64,000 bases of DNA from Woodsholea maritima DSM 17123 (GCF_000382325.1 NZ_KB908056.1:687148-751147); one strand, 5' to 3'. Shown: positions 35,901-48,143, counted from the first letter of the stretch. Translations and numbers: made by a program. Notes: generated by a model not told the origin, from the sequence alone.

Positions 35901-36054
35901 CACGCTTTTCCTCTAAGGCACCGATCGCCGCATCAAAATGCGTGAGGGCGGCCTCAAACTTATCTCGACAGCCGGGATTACAAAACCCGACGACATGTCC
36001 CTTATACACCGTTAGTGATGTCTCATCTACCGGTGCACCGGACCACGGGCACAC
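35893..36054 (-). CDS. Short YHS-like cysteine protein between atpD and atpC
   Basis: This 53-codon ORF lies in the gap between atpD and atpC. It has CPWSGAPVD at the start, SLTVYKGHVVGFCNPGCRDK in the middle and a helix (KFEAALTHFDAAI) at the end. The C-x3-C within FCNPGCRDKF resembles YHS/TRASH metal-binding motifs. GTG 36054 is the only normal start in frame, but similar-looking sequence (HGPIND) continues a few codons upstream, so the true start may be an unusual codon. Its TGA lies within the first codons of atpC. It could be a small metal-binding or assembly protein; I do not know its function. Confidence 0.6.
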   Translation of the reverse strand: MCPWSGAPVDETSLTVYKGHVVGFCNPGCRDKFEAALTHFDAAIGALEEKRDG

Positions 36055-36112
36055 ATCATTGATGGGCCCGTGAAGATTTGGGGCCGATGAGCAATCATCA
36101 GCCCCAACCCTC

Positions 36113-37573
<1,461 letters not shown>

Positions 37574-37719
37574 TCAGGAACTCACCCGCTTGGGCAAAAG
37601 CTCCATCTCATCCTTTTAAGATCAAGGGCTGCCCCCTGATCGCACATCAAATCCAAGCCAAAGGCCGAATTTGATCAAACCTAAAGCTCATCGCGGCGAA
37701 CCGCTATGAGCCAACGTCT

Positions 37720-38604
37720 TTACACCGCTTCAGCGCCGGAAATGATTTCGGTCAATTCCGTGGTAATCTTCGCCTGACGCTGACGGTTGTATTCAAGGTT
37801 CAGCTTGTCAATCAGCTCACCGGCGTTGCGTGTGGCGTTATCCATAGCGGCCATCTTGGCCCCCATTTCACCGGCAACATTTTCCAGCAGCGCTGACAAG
37901 ATCACCGTATCGACATAGCGGGGCAGCAAGGTCGCCAAAATGCTTTCCTCGTCCGGCTCGTACTCATAAAGAGCGCCTTTGAGGTCAGGGCGGGCAACAG
38001 AGCTGTCAATGGCTTCGCGGGCCGGGATCAAGGTTTGAACCCGTGGCTTTTGCGCAATCACTGAGATGAATTGAGACGAGATGATCTGACAGACATCAAA
38101 CTCACCTTGCTCAAACAAGGTGCGGATTTGCGTGCCGATATCGCCGGCAATCGTCCCATCGATGTTTTTAGCGCTGCGCAGTTCGATGACCTTCATGATC
38201 AGCTTGCCATAAAGGCGCTTGAGCTGATCAGCCCCTTTCTTACCCACGCACAGGATTTTCACCTCTTTGCCATCACGCAATAATTGCGCGATACGCTCAC
38301 GCGCCATGCGCGCGATATTGGTGTTAAATCCACCGCATAGACCGCGATCTGCCGTGGCAACAACCAGAAGATAGCTCTCCTGCTGACCGGTACCCACCAA
38401 TAGGCGGGGCGCATCAGGGCTATCCATCGACGCCGACAGATTAGCCATCACAGCCGACATGCGCTCGGCATAAGGGCGACTGGCTTCAGCCGCCTCTTGC
38501 GCACGACGCAATTTCGCCGCGGCCACCATTTGCATCGCCTTGGTGATCTTTTGGGTCGATTTGACCGAACCAATTCGGTTCTTGAGATCTTTTAGGCTTG
38601 CCAT
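37720..38604 (-). CDS. atpG: ATP synthase F1 gamma subunit
   Basis: This 294-residue protein has the gamma N-terminus ([20 protein letters not shown]) and C-terminus ([20 protein letters not shown]), which form the rotor coiled coil. [12 protein letters not shown] is the family signature in the middle. It lies between atpA and atpD in the F1 operon. A 167-bp gap to atpD contains no gene. Confidence 0.97.
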   Translation of the reverse strand: MASLKDLKNRIGSVKSTQKITKAMQMVAAAKLRRAQEAAEASRPYAERMSAVMANLSASMDSPDAPRLLVGTGQQESYLLVVATADRGLCGGFNTNIARMARERIAQLLRDGKEVKILCVGKKGADQLKRLYGKLIMKVIELRSAKNIDGTIAGDIGTQIRTLFEQGEFDVCQIISSQFISVIAQKPRVQTLIPAREAIDSSVARPDLKGALYEYEPDEESILATLLPRYVDTVILSALLENVAGEMGAKMAAMDNATRNAGELIDKLNLEYNRQRQAKITTELTEIISGAEAV

Positions 38605-38633
38605 ATTAGAGGCCTCCTACCCGATGGTCGCTT

Positions 38634-40731
<2,098 letters not shown>

Positions 40732-40876
40732 CGTCGTAACCGCTTTCTTCTCGTGATGCGCACTTGTGACTCGCCGGAAATAATGGCGCAAGTGCCTGGA
40801 AAAACTATACTTCAGGTATGCGAAAACCCCTTAAGGGTTGCCCACATCCCTTCAGCTTGCGGCTCAACTAGCACAG

Positions 40877-40896
40877 GGGTTGCCCACCGGCAACCC
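40877..40896 (-). terminator. Hairpin downstream of the TerC-like gene
   Basis: GGGTTGCC and GGCAACCC form an 8-bp stem with a CACC loop, 26 bases past the stop. It has no T-tract, so any termination is weak. A related GGGTTGCCCAC occurs again about 40 bases on. Confidence 0.35.
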
Positions 40897-40921
40897 GATC
40901 AAGCCGTCATGACGCAGCCCC

Positions 40922-41638
40922 TTACACACGCGCGGACCGACGTGCAAGGATATTTAAGACTTCCACCAAAAGCGAGAAGGCAATCGCAAAGTACAAATAC
41001 CCGCGTGGAATATGGAAACCCAGGCCATCGGCCACCAGCGCCAAGCCCACCAGAAGCAGAAAAGACAGCGCCAACATTTTTGTTGTGGGATGTTTACGGA
41101 TGAAACCGGCCACCGTGTCAGCGGCCATGACCATCACCCCCATCGCGATCACCACGGCCGTAATCATGACACCAATCTGATCCGACATCCCCACCGCGGT
41201 AATCACGCTGTCGAGTGAAAATACAATGTCGATCACCGCGATCTGCACAACCACCGCGCCAAAACCAACGGCCTTCTTCGCGGTGGCTTCTGCGTCCTGA
41301 TCTCCCTCTAAGGTGTGATCAATCTCCATCGTGGCTTTAGCCAAGAGAAAAAGTCCCCCGCCCAGCAAGATCAGATCACGCCAGGAAAACCCATGACCAA
41401 ACAGGGTGAAGAGATCACTGTCTAAGTGCGCGAGCCACACCAGACTGCCTAACATGAGAACGCGGAAAATCAGCGCCAGTCCTAGCCCCAAGCGCCGGGC
41501 CAGAGCGCGCTTATCCTGCGCCAGGCGATCCGCCATCAGGGCGACAAAGATCACATTGTCGATGCCCAGCACAATCTCCAGAAAGGTCAAAGTCGCCAGC
41601 GACATCCAAATCTGGGGATCAGACATAAGCTCTATCAT
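40922..41638 (-). CDS. TerC-family integral membrane protein
   Basis: The ATG at 41638 (AAGGA eight bases upstream) gives 238 residues with about seven transmembrane helices. Two conserved acidic repeats are visible: FLEIVLGIDNVIFVAL (about 15-30) and VIDIVFSLDSVITAVG (about 130-145). These Asp-containing repeats are typical of TerC/YkoY proteins, some of which export manganese. The metal is not identifiable here. It is separated from the F1 operon by a hairpin and from the repeat island upstream. Confidence 0.9.
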   Translation of the reverse strand: MIELMSDPQIWMSLATLTFLEIVLGIDNVIFVALMADRLAQDKRALARRLGLGLALIFRVLMLGSLVWLAHLDSDLFTLFGHGFSWRDLILLGGGLFLLAKATMEIDHTLEGDQDAEATAKKAVGFGAVVVQIAVIDIVFSLDSVITAVGMSDQIGVMITAVVIAMGVMVMAADTVAGFIRKHPTTKMLALSFLLLVGLALVADGLGFHIPRGYLYFAIAFSLLVEVLNILARRSARV

Positions 41639-42069
41639 GAGGGTCATCCTTCGTGCAAATGGGGCCTTCCCCCTAACGCATAAAAGCGCCAATCGTCCCA
41701 TGAATTTTATGTGTTGGGGCATATGACTGCTAAAGCTGGGCAGGAGTGATCATACCCTGTCACCCCAAACTTGATTTGGGGTCCATGCCGGGCGGGTTGA
41801 GCTTGATTCTGGTAGGGCAAATCACGATGCAAGGTCACGCCATGGATGCCAGATCAAGTCTGGCATGACACAGCGCATATGCTGCCCTGTTTACGGGGGG
41901 CTGTCAGCGAAGCTGACTGAGGGGGCATAGATCCCGGCTCAAGGCCGGGAACGCGCTTATACTCAACGATCACGCGGCCCCGGACTTGATCCGAGGCCCA
42001 TCGAACCCGGTAGGGTTCGCAAGGACGACCGTCCGCCCACAGCGGAGCGAGGATTTATCACAAAAATCG

Positions 42070-42136
42070 CCCCCTCCAGCCGTTCCGGCCACCTCCCCCG
42101 TAAACAGGGGAGGACATATCGGGCGATCAGCCCGCA
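42070..42136 (+). repeat. Two-hairpin repeat, copy A
   Basis: This 66-base unit reads CCCCCTCC, then a GGCCGTTCCGGCC-like hairpin, then CCTCCCC-CGTAAACA-GGGGAGG, then GGGCGATCAGCCCGCA. It is about 90% identical to 42360-42425. A diverged inverted third copy is at 41882-41926, where the first hairpin is AGTCAGC-TTCG-CTGAC. Confidence 0.7.
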
Positions 42137-42359
42137 AGCGCAAATGTCCTCAAATAGCCGACAGGCGATAGGACAAATAAAAGGTGCGCGCCCGCAGCGA
42201 AGCGAGGATCTCATGAAAATCTGTCATCCCCGACTTGATCGGGGATCTATTGAGTTTTATGGCAAAGTTTATAGATCCCGGATGTGCGCTACGCTTCTAC
42301 GGGATGACAACTCTTTTTTTGCTGCCTCTGCGAAGCGAGGGTCGTCTCCAAAAAAGTTA

Positions 42360-42425
42360 CCCCCTCCGGCCGTTCCGGCCACCTCCCCCGTAAACAGGGG
42401 AGGATAATCGGGCGATCAGCCCGCA
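42360..42425 (+). repeat. Two-hairpin repeat, copy B
   Basis: Second copy of the unit at 42070-42136, in the same orientation, with small changes (CTCCGG for CTCCAG, and one base lost before the GGGCGATCAG end). Both contain two stable stems, so the transcript would be highly structured. Confidence 0.7.
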
Positions 42426-42571
42426 CACTTGGGCTTGATATTCTGATTGAGCACAGCCTAGCGCGCGCCTTTCGGCATGGACCCCAAATCAAGTTTGGGG
42501 TGACATGTTCTTAGACATTTCTTCGCTACACTGCGGGGGGCATCACGCATGCGGCCCAATGGGCCGGTTGC

Positions 42572-42636
42572 CCAGACACCTATTTAGGGACTATAGACCC
42601 TAAATAGGTGTCTGGTATTTAGGGACTATAGACCCT
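42572..42636. repeat. 18-bp perfect inverted repeat with partial tandem copy
   Basis: Positions 42572-42589 and 42598-42615 are perfect 18-base inverted arms (CCAGACACCTATTTAGGG and its complement) around an 8-base loop, ACTATAGA. The next 21 bases (42616-42636) repeat 42581-42601 exactly, including GGGACTATAGACCC. There is no T-tract, and no gene ends here. It lies about 180 bp before the AT-rich lipoprotein gene. Confidence 0.75.
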
Positions 42637-42817
42637 CGTCATTGCCGATGCTCCACATCTGGCAATCCATCACTTCGTAAAGAATGATCCCCCAGATATC
42701 ATCGATGTCGGGGATGACGCAAATTCAAGCCTAAGCTGAAATCATATCTTTAAAATAGACCACCATCACTCATAAACAACGTCTTAAGTGAAACGATCAA
42801 GGCAAATTGATAGGCAC

Positions 42818-43336
42818 ATGATAATGTTAAACCATATGCCCCTTAAAATAGCCTCTATGTTATGTGCTGGGCTGATTTTATTATCGGGTTGCATTCCACC
42901 TGAGCCTGAAAATCGCCTCTACACCGCGCTTGTCGATCTCAACCTTACAAAAGAACAAGATCTTACCTTCTCTGAGATATTTGGAGAAACATTTGAAGCT
43001 ATCTGTATAGGCTCTCCACCACAGAATGGTCATGCATGCGGACATCCCATTGACGATAGTTGGTATATTGAAGAATGGGATGCTGGGGAGTTCACTCACA
43101 TTTACGAATTTCACACTAACAATATTTATTACTATAGAATTCATATTGCAAGCATAGTAACAAGAATAGAAAACAATTTTTTGAAACAAAAATGCTTTAA
43201 ACCTAACGACAAAATACATGTTAGCGAATTCGTTTATAAAAATACTATCGAAGAAATAGATCCAGAAGCAAAAACTCAACGCTTTAAGATTAAATTTCCA
43301 GAAATAGGAACTACAACTTGCCTCAATGACGCTTAA
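42818..43336 (+). CDS. Hypothetical lipoprotein, AT-rich
   Basis: I do not recognise this gene. From ATG 42818 it has 172 residues with a lipoprotein signal (SMLCAGLILLSGC, the Cys being about residue 25); ATGs at 42824 and 42836 and a GTG at 42788 are alternatives. The mature part is rich in Asn, Ile, Lys and Tyr and has five cysteines after the lipobox. Base composition is strongly AT-rich compared with all neighbours, which suggests recent transfer. It lies next to the repeat island and ends only 4 bp before the convergent priA stop. Confidence 0.65.
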   Translation: MIMLNHMPLKIASMLCAGLILLSGCIPPEPENRLYTALVDLNLTKEQDLTFSEIFGETFEAICIGSPPQNGHACGHPIDDSWYIEEWDAGEFTHIYEFHTNNIYYYRIHIASIVTRIENNFLKQKCFKPNDKIHVSEFVYKNTIEEIDPEAKTQRFKIKFPEIGTTTCLNDA

Positions 43337-43340
43337 CTAC

Positions 43341-45530
43341 TCACAGAAAATTATAAGGCTCGATATCTATCCCCATCCGGATTGAAGAGGGGATTTTGAC
43401 CCGCGCCGCCCAAGCCCGCATATAGGCCGAGACATCGACATTGCGCTCAGCCTGGATCAAGAAGCGGCGTCGGTAGCGTCCGCGCACCACGGCCAAAGGG
43501 GGCTCAGCGGGGCCGAAAATCTCCACCCCTTCTGTCAGCGGCGCGGCGCGGGCAATCTCCTGCGCGGTTTGGTCCAGCAAAACCGGATCAGGGCCCGACA
43601 AAATGATCGCGGCCAGGCGGCCATAGGGGGGCATGCCCAACATATCGCGCGCCATGCGCTCGGCCTCTAAAAAGGCATCGCGGTCGCCGCGTACAAGGGC
43701 CTGAATCGCCTCATGACCTGGTTCATGGGTCTGTAGCAAGGCCCGGCCCGGCTTATCGGCGCGCCCGGCGCGCCCGGCGGCCTGCACCAGGGTCTGATAG
43801 GTCCGCTCCCCAGCGCGCAAATCCCCGCCCGCCAGACCCAGATCGGCATCGACCACCCCCACCAAAGTCAGCTTGGGGAAGTTATGGCCCTTGGCCGCGA
43901 TTTGCGTGCCGACAAGGATATCAATCTCGCCGCGCTCCATACGCGCGACCAGTTCGGCCACGGCCTCCCCATTACGCGCCGTGTCGGAGGAGAACACCTC
44001 CACCACATGATCGGGAAAGCATTGACGGGCCTCTTCTGCGACCCGCTCCACCCCCGGCCCGACCCCGATCAGGCTGTCTTCAGCGCCACATTCAGGACAG
44101 GCTTTCGGCTTGGCCATCGAAAAGCCGGTGACATGACAAACCAGGCGGCCGGTATAGCGATGTTCGACCAGCCAGCGATCGGTCTCGGGCGATTTCATCT
44201 TATGACCACAGGCTTTACACAAGACCAGCGGTGCAAATCCGCGCCGGTTGAGATAGAGCAAGACCTGCTCGCCCTGCTCCAAGGCGTGGGCCATAGCTTT
44301 GAGAAGGGGCGGCGAGAGCCAATGGCCCTTCTCCGGGGGATGCTCACGCAGATCAATCGTGGAGATGTCCGGCAGCAGAGCCGTCCCGGCCCGCGCGGGC
44401 AAGTGAATATGGACGTAACGTCCATTCTCGGCATTCACCAGGCTTTCCAGCGAGGGCGTCGCGGAGGCCAAAATCACCAGCGCGCCTTCCAACTTCGCGC
44501 GCGCCACGGCCAGATCACGGCCATGATAGGTTATGCCATCGCTCTGCTTATAGGTCGGGTCATGCTCCTCATCGACAATCAGAAGCTTGAGATTGCAGAA
44601 CGGCAAAAACAACGCTGAGCGCGCGCCGACCACGATGCGCGCGCGCCCACACGCAACCTCGCGCCAGGTTCGGCGGCGCTCATGGGGCGGGCTCGCGGAA
44701 TGCCAAGGCGCCGGGGCCGCGCCAAAACGCGCCTCAAAACGCGCCATAATCGCTTGGGTTAGGGCAATTTCCGGCAGCAATACCAGGATCTGCGCCTCTG
44801 GGTCGCGGCGCAAGAGCTCGGCGATCGCCTCGAAATAGACCTCGGTCTTACCCGAGCCCGTCACCCCATCAATGAGCGCGGCCTGAAAACCGCCTGCCGC
44901 GATCAAGCGCCGCAAGATCACTGCCGCACGCTCCTGCAGATCATTGAGCGCCAAGCCTTCACGATAGGGGTCGGGGATAGCATAAGGCGGATCGAGCAAT
45001 ACCTGCTGACTGATCAATACATCAGTGTCTGCTAAACCTTTGACAACACTTACAGAGACCCCCGCCTCGCGCGCGAGTTCGGCCGCGCTGAGCGCACGGC
45101 CTTCACCGGCAATATCCAGCACACGCTGGCGCGCCGGGGTCATGCGCGTGGGGCGCGCCTCACCCAGCGTATAAACTGTCTCCTCCGGTGAGGGCTTCAA
45201 CGCGGCGGGACTGCGCAGCACACTGCGTAAGACAACGCCCTGGGGCTCGACCAGATAGTGCGCGGTCCAATCGACAAAGCGGCGCACCGCCTCACTTAAG
45301 GCCGGGGCATCCAGGCGCGCCAATAAAGGCTTGATCTTGCGGCCCTCATCCGCGGGGCCTGCGTCACGCACCGACCACACCACGCCCTGAGCCTCACGCT
45401 TGCCCAAGGGGGCGATGACATGATCACCGGGCGCGACATCCAGGCCGTCTGGCACTTCATAATCGAAGGGCTCCGGCAAGGGCATGGGGAACAGGATGGC
45501 GGCCAGCTGACGCGGCCCAAAAAGGCTCAT
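43341..45530 (-). CDS. priA: Primosomal protein N' (PriA helicase)
   Basis: This 729-residue protein has the PriA N-terminal DNA-binding domain, a DEAD-type helicase core (Walker A GVTGSGKTEVYFEA, DEEH, ASATPSLESL) and helicase motifs V-VI (VGTQIAAKGHNFP, QAAGRAGRADKPGRALLQT). It restarts stalled replication forks. The zinc region is unusual: CKAC and CPEC are kept, but the second zinc site reads SPET and CHVTG, so three of its four cysteines are gone. I recall similar losses in other Caulobacter-like PriA proteins. Confidence 0.95.
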   Translation of the reverse strand: MSLFGPRQLAAILFPMPLPEPFDYEVPDGLDVAPGDHVIAPLGKREAQGVVWSVRDAGPADEGRKIKPLLARLDAPALSEAVRRFVDWTAHYLVEPQGVVLRSVLRSPAALKPSPEETVYTLGEARPTRMTPARQRVLDIAGEGRALSAAELAREAGVSVSVVKGLADTDVLISQQVLLDPPYAIPDPYREGLALNDLQERAAVILRRLIAAGGFQAALIDGVTGSGKTEVYFEAIAELLRRDPEAQILVLLPEIALTQAIMARFEARFGAAPAPWHSASPPHERRRTWREVACGRARIVVGARSALFLPFCNLKLLIVDEEHDPTYKQSDGITYHGRDLAVARAKLEGALVILASATPSLESLVNAENGRYVHIHLPARAGTALLPDISTIDLREHPPEKGHWLSPPLLKAMAHALEQGEQVLLYLNRRGFAPLVLCKACGHKMKSPETDRWLVEHRYTGRLVCHVTGFSMAKPKACPECGAEDSLIGVGPGVERVAEEARQCFPDHVVEVFSSDTARNGEAVAELVARMERGEIDILVGTQIAAKGHNFPKLTLVGVVDADLGLAGGDLRAGERTYQTLVQAAGRAGRADKPGRALLQTHEPGHEAIQALVRGDRDAFLEAERMARDMLGMPPYGRLAAIILSGPDPVLLDQTAQEIARAAPLTEGVEIFGPAEPPLAVVRGRYRRRFLIQAERNVDVSAYMRAWAARVKIPSSIRMGIDIEPYNFL

Positions 45531-45669
45531 AAGGGGCTATTCCGTCGTGTGAGTGTAGCGCGTTTGACTTTTTTCATATCCGTGACTGACCGGTTAACGC
45601 AATGACAATGGGCTCCAAGGCATATAGGGGCACTTCGCCCTTTTCGTTCGCCAGCCAAAGGCCAAAAGT

Positions 45670-46356
45670 ATGAGCGATTCCACCGATGGCCCTCAAGGCC
45701 CGATCGAGCCGAGCCAGCCCCCACGCCCGCCCAAGCGCGCCCATTTAGAGCTGATTCGCACCGATGGCCCCTTACCCGCTGGCATTTTTGAAGAGCTGAG
45801 CGAGCCGGTGCTCGACCTCAATGCCGCCGCCCGGCAGAAACAAGATCTCGAAATCCGCCGCCTACGCGCGACTAATGCGGCCCTGATCAATCTGGCGCGC
45901 GATAATCTGGCCACCCAAAGCCAGGTCCACGCCGCAATTTTGGCCATGCTGGAGGCCGAAAGCCTGACCGCGCTCGATCGCAAACTCTCAGGCCGGATCG
46001 CCAAGACTTTGAATGTAGATGCGCTTCGCGTTTTCATCGAAGGCCACCGCCCGATTGAAAAGGCCCTGACGATTTTCGCCGCCGCGCCGGGCCTCTCCGA
46101 TAGCCTGTTGGGTCAACAACCCGAACGCCTGGGCCATGTCGATAGCCGCTTTGCCGATGCCCTTTATGGCGCGCAAGGATTGAGCTTCAAGTCTGAAGCC
46201 ATTGTGCGCCTGGACATTGCCGGGCGGGCGGGGCTTCTATGCCTCGCGTCCCTGCATGAGGATAGCTATACGCCGGATATGGCCCCGGATTTCCTGCACT
46301 TCTTTGCCAGAGCGCTGGAGCGGCGCATGACGCCCTGGCTGCGTGACGGCCAATAA
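45670..46356 (+). CDS. DUF484 family protein
   Basis: This 228-residue protein has a Pro-rich N-terminus, a helix (about 55-85; RQKQDLEIRRLRATNAALINLARDNL) and a GAF-like C-terminal domain, the DUF484 pattern. Its stop shares one base with the xerC start; this DUF484-xerC pairing is common in proteobacteria. Function is unknown, though the association suggests a link to chromosome dimer resolution. Confidence 0.85.
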   Translation: MSDSTDGPQGPIEPSQPPRPPKRAHLELIRTDGPLPAGIFEELSEPVLDLNAAARQKQDLEIRRLRATNAALINLARDNLATQSQVHAAILAMLEAESLTALDRKLSGRIAKTLNVDALRVFIEGHRPIEKALTIFAAAPGLSDSLLGQQPERLGHVDSRFADALYGAQGLSFKSEAIVRLDIAGRAGLLCLASLHEDSYTPDMAPDFLHFFARALERRMTPWLRDGQ

Positions 46357-47276
46357 TGAGCGCCCTTCCCGGACATGAGATCGCACGCGGGGCGTTCTTA
46401 AATCATCTGGCCGGGGAGCGCCGCCTGTCACCGCGCACGCTTGAAGCCTATGGCCGTGATCTTGATCAATTGTTTGAGTTTCTCAGCGCGCATTTAGGGA
46501 AGGCCCCGTCGTTACAAGACCTCCAAGATCTGAGCCCACAAGATTGGCGCGCCTGGCTGGCGGATCGCCGCCGCGATGGGGTCAGCTCACGCACCTTGCA
46601 ACGCGCGTTATCGGCTGTGCGCACCTTTATGGCCTATGCCCATCGCCGCTGGGGCGTCACCTATGAGGCGCTGACCTTGATCGAAGCGCCCAAGGCCCAA
46701 ATCGGTAAGCCCAAGCCCGTCAGCGTCACCGGCGCAAAGGCGATGATCACTGAAACCAGTGAGGCGGCAAAACTGCCCTGGATTGGCGCACGCGATCAGG
46801 CGGTTCTGACCCTGCTGTATGGCTGTGGCTTGCGCATTTCTGAGGCGCTTTCGCTTTCCACCGCGGATTACCCCTTAGGCGAGGTGATCGCGATCACCGG
46901 TAAAGGCGGCAAGACCCGGATCTGTCCGGTTCTACCCATCGTGCGCGAGGCCATCGCCGCCTATGTCGAAGCCTGCCCCTTTGACCTGACGCAGGATGGC
47001 CCGCTGTTTCGCGCCCTTCGCGGTGGGGCGCTAACCCCGCGCGCGGTGCAATTGGTGATGCAAACCCTGCGTAGCCGATTGGGCTTACCGGCCAGCGCCA
47101 CGCCCCATGCGCTACGCCATTCCTTCGCCACGCATCTCTTGGCCAATGGCGGAGATTTGCGCACCATCCAGGAATTGCTGGGCCATGCCAGCTTGTCCTC
47201 CACCCAGGTTTATGCTGATGTGGAGATGAGCCGCTTGGTGGCCATTCACGCCCAAACCCATCCGCGTGCGCGATAG
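46356..47276 (+). CDS. xerC: Tyrosine recombinase XerC
   Basis: This 306-residue protein has the SAM-like N-terminal core-binding domain (about 10-95; FLNHLAGERRLSPRTLEAYGRDL) and the catalytic domain with Arg in YGCGLRISEAL (about 160), HALRHSFATHLL (about 251-262), LLGHASLSSTQVYADV with the nucleophilic Tyr near 286. XerC acts with XerD at dif to resolve chromosome dimers. No integron or phage context is seen; the DUF484 and priA neighbours support the housekeeping role. Confidence 0.93.
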   Translation: MSALPGHEIARGAFLNHLAGERRLSPRTLEAYGRDLDQLFEFLSAHLGKAPSLQDLQDLSPQDWRAWLADRRRDGVSSRTLQRALSAVRTFMAYAHRRWGVTYEALTLIEAPKAQIGKPKPVSVTGAKAMITETSEAAKLPWIGARDQAVLTLLYGCGLRISEALSLSTADYPLGEVIAITGKGGKTRICPVLPIVREAIAAYVEACPFDLTQDGPLFRALRGGALTPRAVQLVMQTLRSRLGLPASATPHALRHSFATHLLANGGDLRTIQELLGHASLSSTQVYADVEMSRLVAIHAQTHPRAR

Positions 47277-47432
47277 AGCACAAAGCTCACCTCTCCTATT
47301 TGGCCCTTGACAGGCGCGGGCAATGTGCCAGAGCCTTTTTCATCGCCAATTTTAAGCTGAGCCCGGTTACACCCAGCCTGACATTGTTTTAACCCCATAA
47401 AATCAGTAGCTTGAGTCATATTCATATCTCGC

Positions 47433-47473
47433 TTTACATCTGCAAAATTTCTGATACTTTATTTTTTAAAGTA
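47433..47473 (+). promoter_or_regulatory. Promoter with overlapping operator for the membrane protein/repressor operon
   Basis: TTTACA (47433-47438) and TACTTT (47455-47460) are spaced 16 bases. The -10 is part of a perfect 7-bp inverted repeat, TACTTTATTTTTTAAAGTA (47455-47473), which ends just before the ribosome binding site (GGAGG). A repressor on this palindrome would block the promoter. The winged-helix protein encoded at the end of the operon is the obvious candidate. Confidence 0.55.
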
Positions 47474-47486
47474 CTTGGAGGCAAAA

Positions 47487-48107
47487 ATGACCCAGACTTT
47501 TTCCGATCCTGATCTCGCCTATTTACGCCGCATGGCCGAGGCGGGCGAACGCGCGCCCTTGCTGGGCGGACGCTTCTCGCTGTGGTGGGGGGCCTTAGCC
47601 AGCCTGACCCTGTTGGCCCATTGGCTGATCGAAACCCAACGCCTGGCCTACCCCTATGAAAGCGTCGGTCTTTTGTGGTTAGGTTTCGGCGTGATCGGCA
47701 CGATTGGCTCCGCCGCGCTCGGCCTGACCATTAAAAACAAGCCCGGCACCGGTTCAGCGGGCAATCGGGTGCAAGGCGCGATCTGGTCGGCTTCGGTCTT
47801 CGTGATCTTCGCCTTCGCGATCGGGGCCAGCCTCACCTATGGGCTTGGCAATGCGCCCAAGATCATCTTCAACATTATTCCGCTCATGGCCTTCTCCGTA
47901 TACGGCATCAACTTTTATACCGTGGGAGTGATGGCCCAACGCCCCTGGCTTTATGGGTTTAGCGCCCTGTCATGCCTGTGCGTGATTGCGGGATGGGTGC
48001 TGATCGCATCGCCTGGTTTTTATCTGCTGTGTGCTGCGGCAACCTTCAGCCTTGCCGTCCTGCCCGGCATCATCCATCTCACCCAAGAACGCCCCACCAT
48101 TGCCTAA
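47487..48107 (+). CDS. Hypothetical membrane protein, first of a tandem pair
   Basis: The ATG at 47487 (GGAGG eight bases upstream) gives 206 residues. It begins with a soluble stretch (DPDLAYLRRMAEAGERAPLLGG) followed by about six transmembrane helices. It is a paralogue of the next gene, with the shared pattern DLAYLRxxAEAGxxAPLxGGRxSxWWG and closing segments. I do not recognise a function. The pair and the downstream winged-helix gene seem to be one operon. Confidence 0.75.
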   Translation: MTQTFSDPDLAYLRRMAEAGERAPLLGGRFSLWWGALASLTLLAHWLIETQRLAYPYESVGLLWLGFGVIGTIGSAALGLTIKNKPGTGSAGNRVQGAIWSASVFVIFAFAIGASLTYGLGNAPKIIFNIIPLMAFSVYGINFYTVGVMAQRPWLYGFSALSCLCVIAGWVLIASPGFYLLCAAATFSLAVLPGIIHLTQERPTIA

Positions 48108-48143
48108 GCACCTACAATATATAACAAAAGCAAGGACACCATC

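Larger units (their letters stand above)
41758..42505. repeat. Repeat island bounded by 33-bp perfect inverted copies
   Basis: The 33 bases at 41758-41790 occur exactly, in reverse complement, at 42473-42505. Each contains ACCCCAAA, a CTTGA loop and TTTGGGGT. Between them lie further units with the same loop but changed, still pairing stems: near 41839-41868 (TGCCAGA arms), 41976-42000 (CCCGGA arms) and 42221-42250 (ATCCCCG arms). No transposase or conserved ORF is present; short ORFs here are translations of the repeats. Similar palindromic units are common in alphaproteobacterial intergenic DNA. Confidence 0.7.

Noticed and set aside
41986-42407. Short ORFs of 61-87 codons inside the repeat island, two sharing a PPAVPATSPVNRGG-like end
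   Set aside because: They are translations of the two-hairpin repeat copies and have no other coding sign.
41639-42787. CRISPR array in the repeat-rich interval
   Set aside because: Repeats are unevenly spaced, in both orientations and of different stems; there are no regular spacers or cas genes.
46356-47276. Tyrosine recombinase as a sign of an integrated mobile element
   Set aside because: The DUF484-xerC pair near priA is a housekeeping arrangement, and no attachment site or phage genes are nearby.
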